DNA of 12,380 nucleotides from Bacteroidales bacterium (lineage in GTDB: Bacteria; Bacteroidota; Bacteroidia; Bacteroidales; F082), in the NCBI GenBank assembly GCA_017428285.1, contig JAFRRE010000136.1, forward strand, positions 1 to 12,380, given 5' to 3'. Position numbers and translations under genes: made by a program. Positions 1 through 6,313 of this stretch are shown here, piece after piece; within the stretch, counting starts at the first letter, position 1, and each line of letters begins with the position of its first letter. The notes beneath the pieces were generated by a model. That model worked only from the letters and a program-made list of their open reading frames with translations. It was not told where the DNA came from and ran no database searches.

Positions 1-12
1 ACTCTTCGTTGT
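1..12 (-). rRNA. rrs: 16S rRNA, extreme 5' end only
   Basis: Read on the minus strand, the window ends in ACAACGAAGAGT. This lines up with the start of bacterial 16S rRNA (E. coli AAATTGAAGAGT, which continues as TTGATC...CTGGCTCAG). The rest of the gene would lie beyond the left edge. The call rests on this short match plus the leader, boxA-like site and promoter found upstream on the same strand. The exact mature 5' end is taken by analogy with E. coli. Confidence 0.75.
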
Positions 13-198
13 AGTATTGTACTTCTTGTTTCTGTTCTGAATCTCGGGTTCCGCCTTGATGTTCTCTTTGGTGTTCCTTTGTTAAAAGGTTCCTTGCCTC
101 GCGCGGCTCCCGCCGCGCTGGTCTTGTGCTGGCCTCAGACTTTCAAAGAACTTCGCTTCCGTCTCCCCTCTCTTCGTCCCCGCTTCCCTTCCGAAAGC
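13..198 (-). other. rRNA operon leader (pre-16S) with boxA-like site and hairpin
   Basis: This roughly 185-nt stretch lies between the predicted transcription start and 16S rRNA and has no credible reading frame. Positions 140-151 read GTTCTTTGAAAG on the minus strand, close to the boxA antitermination sequence of rRNA leaders. Positions 101-118 form a perfect 7-bp stem (GCGCGGC/GCCGCGC) with a GGGA tetraloop. The transcript's 5' end can also pair CCCGCTT with AAGCGGG (179-185 with 195-201). AAGGAAC occurs twice just after the GC-rich hairpin. These elements fit the antitermination and RNase processing roles of rRNA leaders. Assignment of each motif is inference from known leaders. Confidence 0.7.
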
Positions 199-203
199 GG
201 GTG

Positions 204-233
204 CAAAAGTACTACCTTTTCCCAAACTGGCAA
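204..233 (-). promoter_or_regulatory. rRNA operon promoter, Bacteroidetes type
   Basis: On the minus strand TTG (231-233) and TACTTTTG (204-211) are separated by 19 bp. This matches the Bacteroidetes housekeeping promoter (-33 TTG, -7 TAnnTTTG). The -7 box runs directly into GCACCCGC, as I recall from Bacteroides rRNA promoters. The 60 bp upstream (240-300) are very rich in A and T, which could act as an UP element. Start of transcription is expected near 196-199. Confidence 0.7.
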
Positions 234-327
234 GCACTTTTTTCATTTATTTTTTATCTTTTCTTTATCACACTGATTGTCAGGAAGAAAAATTTACACA
301 TTTTTTGATTCCACCAAAAAATCAAGC

Positions 328-348
328 CCGTTTTTCAAGATAAAACGG
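328..348 (-). terminator. possible terminator or insulator hairpin upstream of the rRNA promoter
   Basis: CCGTTTT (328-334) and AAAACGG (342-348) form a 7-bp stem with a 7-nt loop. On the minus strand GCTTGATTTTTT follows, a T run 5 nt after the stem. No minus-strand gene lies immediately upstream, so if functional it would block stray transcription into the rRNA promoter. Apart from this, stretch 240-480 holds only AT-rich sequence and a small CCATG/CATGG inverted repeat at 418-432. Confidence 0.3.
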
Positions 349-477
349 ATGTTTTGATGTTTTTTTGCCGACAATTTGGAACCATCTGTCATCGTTTTTG
401 GAGGGATTCTTAGGCTACCATGCCCGACATGGAAGCATTTCGAGCCAGAACACCTTATATAATATATTGGACATCGT

Positions 478-507
478 TAGGCAATTCCGTTTTTATTCTT
501 ACCTTTG
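478..507 (+). promoter_or_regulatory. promoter of the small gene at 541
   Basis: TACCTTTG at 500-507 is an exact TAnnTTTG -7 box. The expected -33 TTG position (478-480) reads TAG, so that half is weak. The box lies about 33 bp before the ATG at 541, giving a leader of roughly 28 nt. It also argues against an upstream TTG start at 505, which would fall inside the promoter. Confidence 0.5.
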
Positions 508-540
508 CGCCATGAACAACATGGTATAAAACGAAATCCT

Positions 541-783
541 ATGCCAAACAAGAATATAAAAGGGAGCCTAAGCGGAATCGTCGACAAAATGAACCAGAAA
601 TATGATGGCCTCATTGGGGTGGGGTTCAATCTGGGTCTTGACCGACGCGTCGTTCCCGTGATGGAAGACGGGGCGGTGGCGGGCTGGAAGATGCAGCGCT
701 GCGAAAACGACGAATGGCTGGATATGGAAGACGGCCCCTTTGAGACCATGGAGGCACTGATAGCGTTTTATAAATGCAATTAA
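541..783 (+). CDS. small hypothetical protein, 80 aa
   Basis: I do not recognise the family. The protein is soluble and acidic in its second half, with no signal peptide, membrane segment or metal-binding motif. It opens with basic residues (MPNKNIKG), then GLIGVGFNLGLDRR, then a tryptophan-containing stretch (GWKMQRC, EWLDMEDGPFE), and ends in a short helix-like segment (TMEALIAFYKCN). ATG 541 is preferred over the in-frame TTG at 505 because a TAnnTTTG promoter box covers 500-507. A five-codon frame, ATG 512 to a TAA, lies in the leader and is probably not meaningful. The gene stands alone between the rRNA promoter and a repeat-rich spacer, and it converges on hsdR. That it is a real gene is supported by the promoter and by clean codon use through the frame. 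Confidence 0.6.
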   Translation: MPNKNIKGSLSGIVDKMNQKYDGLIGVGFNLGLDRRVVPVMEDGAVAGWKMQRCENDEWLDMEDGPFETMEALIAFYKCN

Positions 784-827
784 CCGACAAACTTTTTGAA
801 AGTCAACACAGCTTAGCAGCCGTGTCA

Positions 828-886
828 TGCCCTCCCTTTAATCCCCCGCCCTTCGGGCACCCCCTTAAAAGAGAGAAGGGTGGGCA
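828..886. repeat. nested inverted repeat in the hsdR 3' spacer
   Basis: TGCCCTCCCTT (828-838) pairs with AAGGGTGGGCA (876-886) at 10 of 11 positions. Inside sits a second perfect stem, GCCC-TTC-GGGC (848-858). The structure lies between two convergent genes and could act as a bidirectional terminator. The lack of a clean T run, and its overlap with the 17-bp repeat at 883-899, make an intergenic repeat element equally likely. Confidence 0.45.
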
Positions 887-899
887 TCTATGGCTGCGG
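883..899 (+). repeat. left copy of a 17-bp inverted repeat bracketing the R-M locus
   Basis: GGCATCTATGGCTGCGG occurs here, and its exact reverse complement occurs at 9393-9409. The match stops at both ends of the 17 bp. The two copies enclose hsdR through hsdM and nothing else. It may be an island boundary or two copies of a dispersed intergenic repeat. Confidence 0.55.
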
Positions 900-930
900 C
901 CTTGCATTGTCATCCGTCTTATTATGAAAA

Positions 931-949
931 CCCGACATTGCATATCGGG
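931..949 (-). terminator. possible hsdR terminator
   Basis: On the minus strand CCCGA and TCGGG form a 5-bp stem followed directly by TTTTC, about 40 nt after the hsdR stop codon. A tighter hairpin, GTCCC-GAA-GGGAC, lies at 963-975, 11 nt after the stop, but has no T run. Either or both may end or stabilise the hsdR transcript. Confidence 0.35.
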
Positions 950-986
950 GTGAAATAGGGTCGTCCCTTCGGGACTCGTTGTCCTA

Positions 987-3900
987 TCAGTGTGATTCCG
1001 CCGCCATCAACCCCTCCATACCAAACTCCTGCTCATACTTGACGACTTTAGGCTGGTCGAAGCCACCGTTGAACAAACCGAAGAACTTGGAGAAGAAGTT
1101 CTGCAGTTTCTCCACGACGGTGTTTTTCTTGGCTTCACGGTTGACCGTTCCACCACCAAAGATGGGCATGGGCGGCAAGACCTTGGTAATGGCCAAGCCT
1201 GTCGTGGTCACATAACCGTCTTCAAAAGCCTGCTCCATGAATTTCTTGGTCTCCTTCGGACGCAAATGCTCTTCGTTGATGATGTCCTCCAACTCCTTTT
1301 GGCATTGTTCGTTCACGTATTCGTTCCATTCCTCTGGGATGTCCCTTCCTTCCTTGGGCGTCATGCGCTCGATGAACTGCATGATGAGGTCTCTCTTGTT
1401 GCGCAAGTCGGGGCTGGAGCCGATGGCCTTTTGGATTTTGGCGATGATGGTCTTGTCCTTGCAGTTGTCATCGTGGTACTGCTTCACGAGTTGGAGAATG
1501 TAAGGAATGTCTATTTGGATTCTGTTCACCAACTCCATTTCAAACACGAGGTCGTCTTCGATGTGCTCCTTCTTCCCTCCTTCTTTCTCTTTTCGCAGTT
1601 CGTCATGGATGTCGTTATACCAAGTTAGATAGTCCTGGACATCGAATGGGCTAATGATGACCTTGTCGTCGGTGAACTCATCGAAAGCGGAAAGGAGGTT
1701 CTGCATCTTCAACACGCCGCCAAACAACCTTACGAAGTCTTTCTTTTCTTCCAAAGTGAACTCTGCAGGATTGATCGGCAAGGCATATTTGTCCAACAAC
1801 TGTTCGATGATTTCCTTATAGCCCAACACATGTTTGCCTTTCTCATCCTCATAACCGTAATAATAGTCCTCGAAAGGCCGCATCAATACGATTCCAGCAG
1901 CTTCCTTGTCGCCAAACAAGGCAAACGATTCGTTGGTGGCATCTTCGAGATTGCGGAAACACACGATGTTTCCACAGTCCTTGATGCTGTTCAAGATTCG
2001 ATTGGTGCGGCTGTAGGCCTGCAACAAGCCGTGCATCCTCAGGTTCTTGTCCACCCAAAGCGTGTTGAGGGTCTTGGCATCGAAGCCCGTGAGGAACATG
2101 CTGACCACGACGAGCAGATCCACCTCGCGGTTTTTCATGCGAAGCGAAAGGTCTTTGTAATAGTTTTGGAATTTCTCGCTACTGGTGTCGTATTTGGTGC
2201 CAAACATGCCGTTGTAGTCGGCGATGGCGCTTTCGAGGAATTCGCGCGACGTGCTGTCGAGTTCTTCGGTGTCGCCTTCGTCCTCGTTGCCGAAACCGCC
2301 CGTGTCCTCTTCCGCCTCGTTGGCAGAATAGGTGAATATCGTGGACATTCGCAAACGCTCGGCCTCGGGCCGTTGTTCCATCTGGCGTTTGAATTCCTTG
2401 TAATAGGCCATAGCCATGGGGATGGACTCAACGCAAAGGATGGAGTTGAAGCCACCCAGCTGACTCTTGCGCTTCTCTTCCTGTGTGCGATTGTTCTTGG
2501 CTACTTCGGCCACGTTGGTGATGACGCTATAGGAATAGCGCTGCTGTTGCTTCGTCTTTTGTGGATAGTGCTCAAGGATGTAGGCCACGTTATTGGCGAT
2601 GCGTTGGGGCGAAGCCAAGGCTTCTTCCGTCTCAATGCCCCACACTTTCTTGTCGTCGATGTTGCTCTTGGCTTTCATGGTGCTGATGTAGTCGACTTTG
2701 AACTTCAACACGTTCTTGTCGCGGATGGCATCGATGATGGTGTAGGAATGCAGTTGCTCGCCAAAGGCCTGCTCTGTGGTGCGCAGGTTGGCAAATTTGC
2801 CCGCACCCGCATTCTTGGCGAAGATAGGCGTTCCCGTGAAGCCGAAGATGTAGTATTTCTTGAAGGCCTTGGTAATCATCACGTGCATGTCACCGAACTG
2901 GCTACGATGGCATTCGTCGAAGATGAGCACCACATTCTCGGAAGCGCAGTTGATTTCCTTTTTCTTTTTCAGCAAGGTGGAAAGCTTCTGGATGGTGGTG
3001 ATGATGATCTTCTTGGGGTCTTTGTCTTGATTGTTAAGCTGCCTTTGAAGGATGTTCGACGAGGTGTTGCTGTTGGCACAGCCTTTCTCGAAGTTGTCGT
3101 ATTCCTTCATGGTCTGATAGTCGAGGTCCTTGCGGTCGACGACGAAGAGCACCTTGTCGATGTAGGGCAAAGTAGAGGCTATTTGCGCGGTCTTGAACGA
3201 GGTCAAGGTCTTGCCGCTGCCCGTGGTGTGCCAGATGTAGCCTCCAGCGCGAAGGCTCCCCTGCCATTTGTTCATCGTGGCCTGCTTGATGCGCAGCAAG
3301 ATGCGCTCGGTGGCGGCAATCTGGTAGGGACACATCACGAGGAGGTTCTTGTCGACCGTGAAGACGCAGTATTTGGTCAGCACGTTGAGCAACGAGGCCT
3401 TGGCAAGGAAGGTCTTGGTGAAGTCGCGCAAGTCGATAATGGGGGTGTTTTCGGCATCGGCCCAATAGCTGGTGAACTCAAACGATTGCGACTGGGTTTT
3501 CACCTTCGACTTGCTCTTGTTGACGGCAGCCACGTGGGCAAAACGCGTCGTGTTGCTGTAGTATTTCGTTTCGGTGCCGTTGCTGATGATGAACACCTGC
3601 ACATAATCGTAGAGGCCGCATCCTGCCCAAAACGACTCCCGTTCATAGCGGTTGATTTGGTTGAAGGCTTCCTTCAGAGGCACGCCACGACGTTTCAATT
3701 CGCAATGCACCAGCGGCAAGCCGTTGACGAGAATCGTCACATCATAGCGGTTGGCTTGGGCGCCGCCTTCGGGCACGTATTGGTTGAGCACCTGAACATG
3801 GTTGTTGTGGATGTCCTTCTTGTCGATGAGCTTCACGTTTTGCGAAGTGCCGTCGTCGCGGGTGATGTTAACGATTTCGGTGCGCTGGATGCGTTCGGTC

Positions 3901-4193
3901 TTGTCCTCGATGCTCATTTGGGGCGAGGCGATATGCTGCTCAAAGAGTTGTTTCCACTCCTTATCAGAAAAAGTCAGATGGTTGAGCCGTTCCATCTGCT
4001 GGCGCAGGTTGGCGATGAGTTGCGGCTCGGTGGTGACGTTGACATATTCGTAGCCTTGCTCCACCAGTTGCTTGATGAAGCTGGCTTCCAATGCCGCTTC
4101 GCTTTGGTAGCCATTGTCCTCGCGCGGCAAAGGCTCGTAGTGGGCCATCACCGTGCAATGCTCTTGTTCCGCTATGATGTTGAAGTTTTCCAT
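987..4193 (-). CDS. hsdR: Type I restriction enzyme, R (endonuclease/translocase) subunit HsdR
   Basis: HsdR is the motor and nuclease of a type I R-M complex. It binds the M2S core, pumps DNA using ATP and cuts unmodified DNA far from the target. The protein has 1068 residues, normal for the EcoR124I-like branch. The N-terminal PD-(D/E)XK nuclease has D151, E165 and K167 and a QxxxY motif (Q179, Y183). From memory these numbers are the same as in EcoR124I. The SF2 helicase follows: GSGKT 325-329, DECH 426-429, TGTP 453-456, and a late block with FLTGFDAKTLNT and QAYSRTNR. A long helical C-terminus, expected to contact HsdM/HsdS, ends the protein. All catalytic motifs are intact, so it is predicted active. 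ATG 4193 lies after an AT-rich leader without Shine-Dalgarno sequence. hsdR is separated from the hsdM-hsdS operon by a divergent kinase-like gene and needs its own promoter. Confidence 0.96.
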   Translation of the reverse strand: MENFNIIAEQEHCTVMAHYEPLPREDNGYQSEAALEASFIKQLVEQGYEYVNVTTEPQLIANLRQQMERLNHLTFSDKEWKQLFEQHIASPQMSIEDKTERIQRTEIVNITRDDGTSQNVKLIDKKDIHNNHVQVLNQYVPEGGAQANRYDVTILVNGLPLVHCELKRRGVPLKEAFNQINRYERESFWAGCGLYDYVQVFIISNGTETKYYSNTTRFAHVAAVNKSKSKVKTQSQSFEFTSYWADAENTPIIDLRDFTKTFLAKASLLNVLTKYCVFTVDKNLLVMCPYQIAATERILLRIKQATMNKWQGSLRAGGYIWHTTGSGKTLTSFKTAQIASTLPYIDKVLFVVDRKDLDYQTMKEYDNFEKGCANSNTSSNILQRQLNNQDKDPKKIIITTIQKLSTLLKKKKEINCASENVVLIFDECHRSQFGDMHVMITKAFKKYYIFGFTGTPIFAKNAGAGKFANLRTTEQAFGEQLHSYTIIDAIRDKNVLKFKVDYISTMKAKSNIDDKKVWGIETEEALASPQRIANNVAYILEHYPQKTKQQQRYSYSVITNVAEVAKNNRTQEEKRKSQLGGFNSILCVESIPMAMAYYKEFKRQMEQRPEAERLRMSTIFTYSANEAEEDTGGFGNEDEGDTEELDSTSREFLESAIADYNGMFGTKYDTSSEKFQNYYKDLSLRMKNREVDLLVVVSMFLTGFDAKTLNTLWVDKNLRMHGLLQAYSRTNRILNSIKDCGNIVCFRNLEDATNESFALFGDKEAAGIVLMRPFEDYYYGYEDEKGKHVLGYKEIIEQLLDKYALPINPAEFTLEEKKDFVRLFGGVLKMQNLLSAFDEFTDDKVIISPFDVQDYLTWYNDIHDELRKEKEGGKKEHIEDDLVFEMELVNRIQIDIPYILQLVKQYHDDNCKDKTIIAKIQKAIGSSPDLRNKRDLIMQFIERMTPKEGRDIPEEWNEYVNEQCQKELEDIINEEHLRPKETKKFMEQAFEDGYVTTTGLAITKVLPPMPIFGGGTVNREAKKNTVVEKLQNFFSKFFGLFNGGFDQPKVVKYEQEFGMEGLMAAESH

Positions 4194-4244
4194 ACTTTGG
4201 TCGTTACTGCAAAAACCATAACACCGTTATGTTTTTTTGCTGTG

Positions 4245-4252
4245 CGAAGATA
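4245..4252 (-). promoter_or_regulatory. possible hsdR -7 box
   Basis: TATCTTCG on the minus strand differs from TAnnTTTG at one position and lies about 50 nt before the hsdR ATG. No clear TTG is found 19 bp upstream. A 14-bp direct repeat begins 15 bp upstream of the box, where a repressor could act. Confidence 0.35.
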
Positions 4253-4267
4253 CATATTTCTTCAAAC

Positions 4268-4367
4268 GGCTGAATAATTTCAGCAAAAAATAGTGTGTTG
4301 CAATTGTTTTTTAAAAAATAAATCAGCCGCGAAAGCCAAAAAACATCATAAATGGCTGAATAATTTC
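4268..4367. repeat. 14-bp direct repeats in the hsdR/kinase divergent spacer
   Basis: GGCTGAATAATTTC occurs at 4268-4281 and again at 4354-4367, 86 bp apart. The first copy is part of a short palindrome, CTGAA-TAAT-TTCAG (4270-4283). A related inverted sequence, AATCAGCCGC, lies at 4321-4330. The spacer of 297 bp between the two start codons is AT-rich and otherwise featureless. The arrangement suggests operator sites for a shared regulator, but no regulator gene is visible in the locus. Confidence 0.45.
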
Positions 4368-4467
4368 TAATACAAACAAACTTTATATCTGCCGCAAATA
4401 CTGTCATTTTTCTACTCTGTTTTTATTGTCTCCCTTTATGTTGTGTTTATTATTTCATTTTTATTCG

Positions 4468-4475
4468 TAATTTTG
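4468..4475 (+). promoter_or_regulatory. -7 box of the kinase-like gene
   Basis: TAATTTTG followed by CACACG fits the TAnnTTTG box exactly. The position 19 bp upstream reads TTT rather than TTG. The start of transcription would be near 4482, only some 9 nt before ATG 4491. The box falls inside the longer frame that opens at GTG 4443, so that upstream start is unlikely. Confidence 0.5.
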
Positions 4476-4490
4476 CACACGAAAACCAAT

Positions 4491-5135
4491 ATGGCAATGG
4501 ATTATGACATACCTGAATCGATTCCACAAGGAAGTGACGGAGCGCAAGAAGCGGAAAATCGCCGCATCTCAGAAATCGCCGATGAGCTCAGCCGACTTTG
4601 CCGAATACATGAAGCGCAACCTCGCACTGGCAAAGCAGATGTAACGCCATTTGAAATCGAGCAACGCGAAGCGGAACAACTGGCGAAATCAAAAGGATTC
4701 TGGATTCCAATGATGGATGTGTTTAACCTTGGTGTACCAGGACCAAGCGGACACGAAAACGACACTTACGTTGCAGAGAAGGTTGTTTATAAGGTAAACA
4801 ATTTGCTCAATAACGGTGGTATTGTGGCACTGCTCCAGAAGATATTGCTGCACAATATTCTTTTCCCTGACACTGCGTATGCTTTTTATGGTTTTGCTGG
4901 ATTTGATGGACGAACCGTCCAGCCAGTCATTTACCAGCCCAGGGTGGCCAATGCCAAGCCTGCCAATCAGATTATGATTGACACCTATATGGCTGCTCTT
5001 GGCTTTGAGAAAACTACTGAAGAAGGGCATTTCTCCAATGGAGAATACGAAGTGTGGGACTTAGTTCCCCGAAATGTTTTGGTTGATGTCGAAGGAGATA
5101 TCTTTGTCGTAGATGCCGAGATAAAGCGGGTATAA
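4491..5135 (+). CDS. kinase-like protein of the polyvalent-protein kinase type, 214 aa
   Basis: The C-terminal two thirds look like a compact protein-kinase fold, as I remember it from polyvalent proteins of phages and conjugative elements (Kinase-PolyVal). Visible parts are a loop GPSGHENDTY (84-93), VYKV with likely ATP-binding K101, the segment LLQKILLHN (114-122), hinge-like VQPVIYQP (143-150), catalytic-loop-like DLVPRNVLVD (190-199) and VVDAE (206-210). The spacing D190 to N195 to D208 equals the 5 and 13 residues between the catalytic Asp, Asn and DFG Asp of PKA. Oddities: residues 105-122 hold no acidic residue for the usual salt bridge, and the protein ends six residues after D208, so no activation segment or full C-lobe exists. 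The first 65 residues are charged and helical. The gene runs against its neighbours and stops 13 nt from the hsdS stop. It could modify R-M components or a host target, or be an inactive kinase. Substrate unknown. Confidence 0.75.
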   Translation: MAMDYDIPESIPQGSDGAQEAENRRISEIADELSRLCRIHEAQPRTGKADVTPFEIEQREAEQLAKSKGFWIPMMDVFNLGVPGPSGHENDTYVAEKVVYKVNNLLNNGGIVALLQKILLHNILFPDTAYAFYGFAGFDGRTVQPVIYQPRVANAKPANQIMIDTYMAALGFEKTTEEGHFSNGEYEVWDLVPRNVLVDVEGDIFVVDAEIKRV

Positions 5136-5148
5136 AAGCGCTCTCATC

Positions 5149-6312
5149 TTATTCAAATGTCAGCAACTTATTCCGATAATACTCATACTGCCTCTCCCGC
5201 TGCGCCAGCTGCTGCTCCAAATTGGCGATGCTGGCCTCAAAGGTATCGAGGATGGAGACAATGCGCTGCTGCTCATCTATTGATGGAAGTGGAAAAGCGA
5301 ATTTAGCCATGCTATCTCCTGAAATACGAACAACTTTAGCACCAGTAGCATGAGCAATTTTAAATAAGCGAAAACGATGTGAAGCAAATTGATACGCCAT
5401 AAATTTTCCATTCTGGTCATGATGAAAAATATACGCATCACCGCTAACTGCAATGCTTTCATCTCCCAACCATGCAACTGGCTTTGCAACCCTTTCAGCA
5501 TCTTCAGAAGTTGTAGCTAATACAACATCGCCTTTTACTGCTTTCTTGCTTTTCTTGTATAAACTATCACTTATTTTTGAAACTGTTTCAGTAGCTGACA
5601 ACCCGAATTTTGTATGAATTTGCCCATAATGAATGCAACCAAAACCTTCATCTACAAAATCATTTTTTTGAATTCCACTGCCTCGAATAAATGTACCAAC
5701 CTCTCCCAGCGTCTTCATCACAACTCCCTCTTTCCCTTCCAAATCAAGCAGTTGGTCGCGGTAGTGCTCATATTGCTTGCGGCGCAAGGCGATTTGCTGT
5801 TTCAGGTTCTCGATGGAAGCGGCGAAAGTATCGAGGATGCCGACAATGCGGGTTTGCTCGGAGAGGGAGGGGATGGGGATTGGTAGTTTGTAAAGTCCGT
5901 CCATATCTACTGAAGCAAATCCTCCTTGATGAGTATGCTGTTGACACCATTTATCAACAAGGAACATGTAATAATAGATATACTTCATATTAATACTTTT
6001 CGCAAATCCCTCTTTTGGATAGAAATTGGTAAAACGCTGATTGCAAAGATGTTCAATAGTTATAAGAGCATGTTCACCAATTGTAGCAGATGTGGCTAAT
6101 ATGATAGAATTCGCTTTAAAGAGACCCTTGCCTTTTATTGCTTTCTCGGTTACGTGTAATTTCGAATCACTAAGAATGGTACCACAATCTCGAATATCAT
6201 CCATTTTAAACCATGGAATCGTACCGCCTACCCAAAAGCCATCGTCTTTTGTTGATGGAGTATAACCATTTCGTGTTTCAAAAACTTCACCTAATTTCTT
6301 CCATTCCACCAT
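5149..6312 (-). CDS. hsdS: Type I restriction enzyme, S (specificity) subunit HsdS
   Basis: HsdS recognises the bipartite DNA target and holds two HsdM and the HsdR subunits. The protein has 387 residues in the classic layout: target recognition domain 1 (about 1-145), central helical repeat (about 146-192), domain 2 (about 200-340) and C-terminal helical repeat (about 341-387). The two helical repeats share EQxRIVxILDTF, ASIxNLxQQ and QYExYR, and at DNA level they share GTATCGAGGATG. Domain 1 is more AT-rich than the flanking hsd genes, as is common for exchanged recognition domains. Start: ATG 6312 (MVEWKKLGEV, the usual HsdS opening) lies one nt after the upstream stop. ATG 6327 and ATG 6366 are in frame but overlap the upstream gene. 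The target sequence cannot be read from the protein. No second or silent hsdS copy is in the window. Confidence 0.95.
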   Translation of the reverse strand: MVEWKKLGEVFETRNGYTPSTKDDGFWVGGTIPWFKMDDIRDCGTILSDSKLHVTEKAIKGKGLFKANSIILATSATIGEHALITIEHLCNQRFTNFYPKEGFAKSINMKYIYYYMFLVDKWCQQHTHQGGFASVDMDGLYKLPIPIPSLSEQTRIVGILDTFAASIENLKQQIALRRKQYEHYRDQLLDLEGKEGVVMKTLGEVGTFIRGSGIQKNDFVDEGFGCIHYGQIHTKFGLSATETVSKISDSLYKKSKKAVKGDVVLATTSEDAERVAKPVAWLGDESIAVSGDAYIFHHDQNGKFMAYQFASHRFRLFKIAHATGAKVVRISGDSMAKFAFPLPSIDEQQRIVSILDTFEASIANLEQQLAQRERQYEYYRNKLLTFE

Positions 6313-6313
6313 G

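Noticed and set aside
79..308. Short plus-strand frames in the first 300 bases
   Set aside because: They cover the rRNA leader, boxA-like site and promoter on the minus strand, and their products are not protein-like.
1830..4277. 815-codon open frame on the plus strand opposite hsdR
   Set aside because: It lies antisense to a full HsdR with all motifs. Its product is low-complexity (rich in V, L, H, G, D), typical of the reverse complement of a GC-rich-third-position gene.
4443..4490. GTG start giving the kinase-like protein 16 extra hydrophobic residues (possible signal or membrane anchor)
   Set aside because: The TAnnTTTG promoter box at 4468-4475 lies inside this extension, and ATG 4491 follows it directly.
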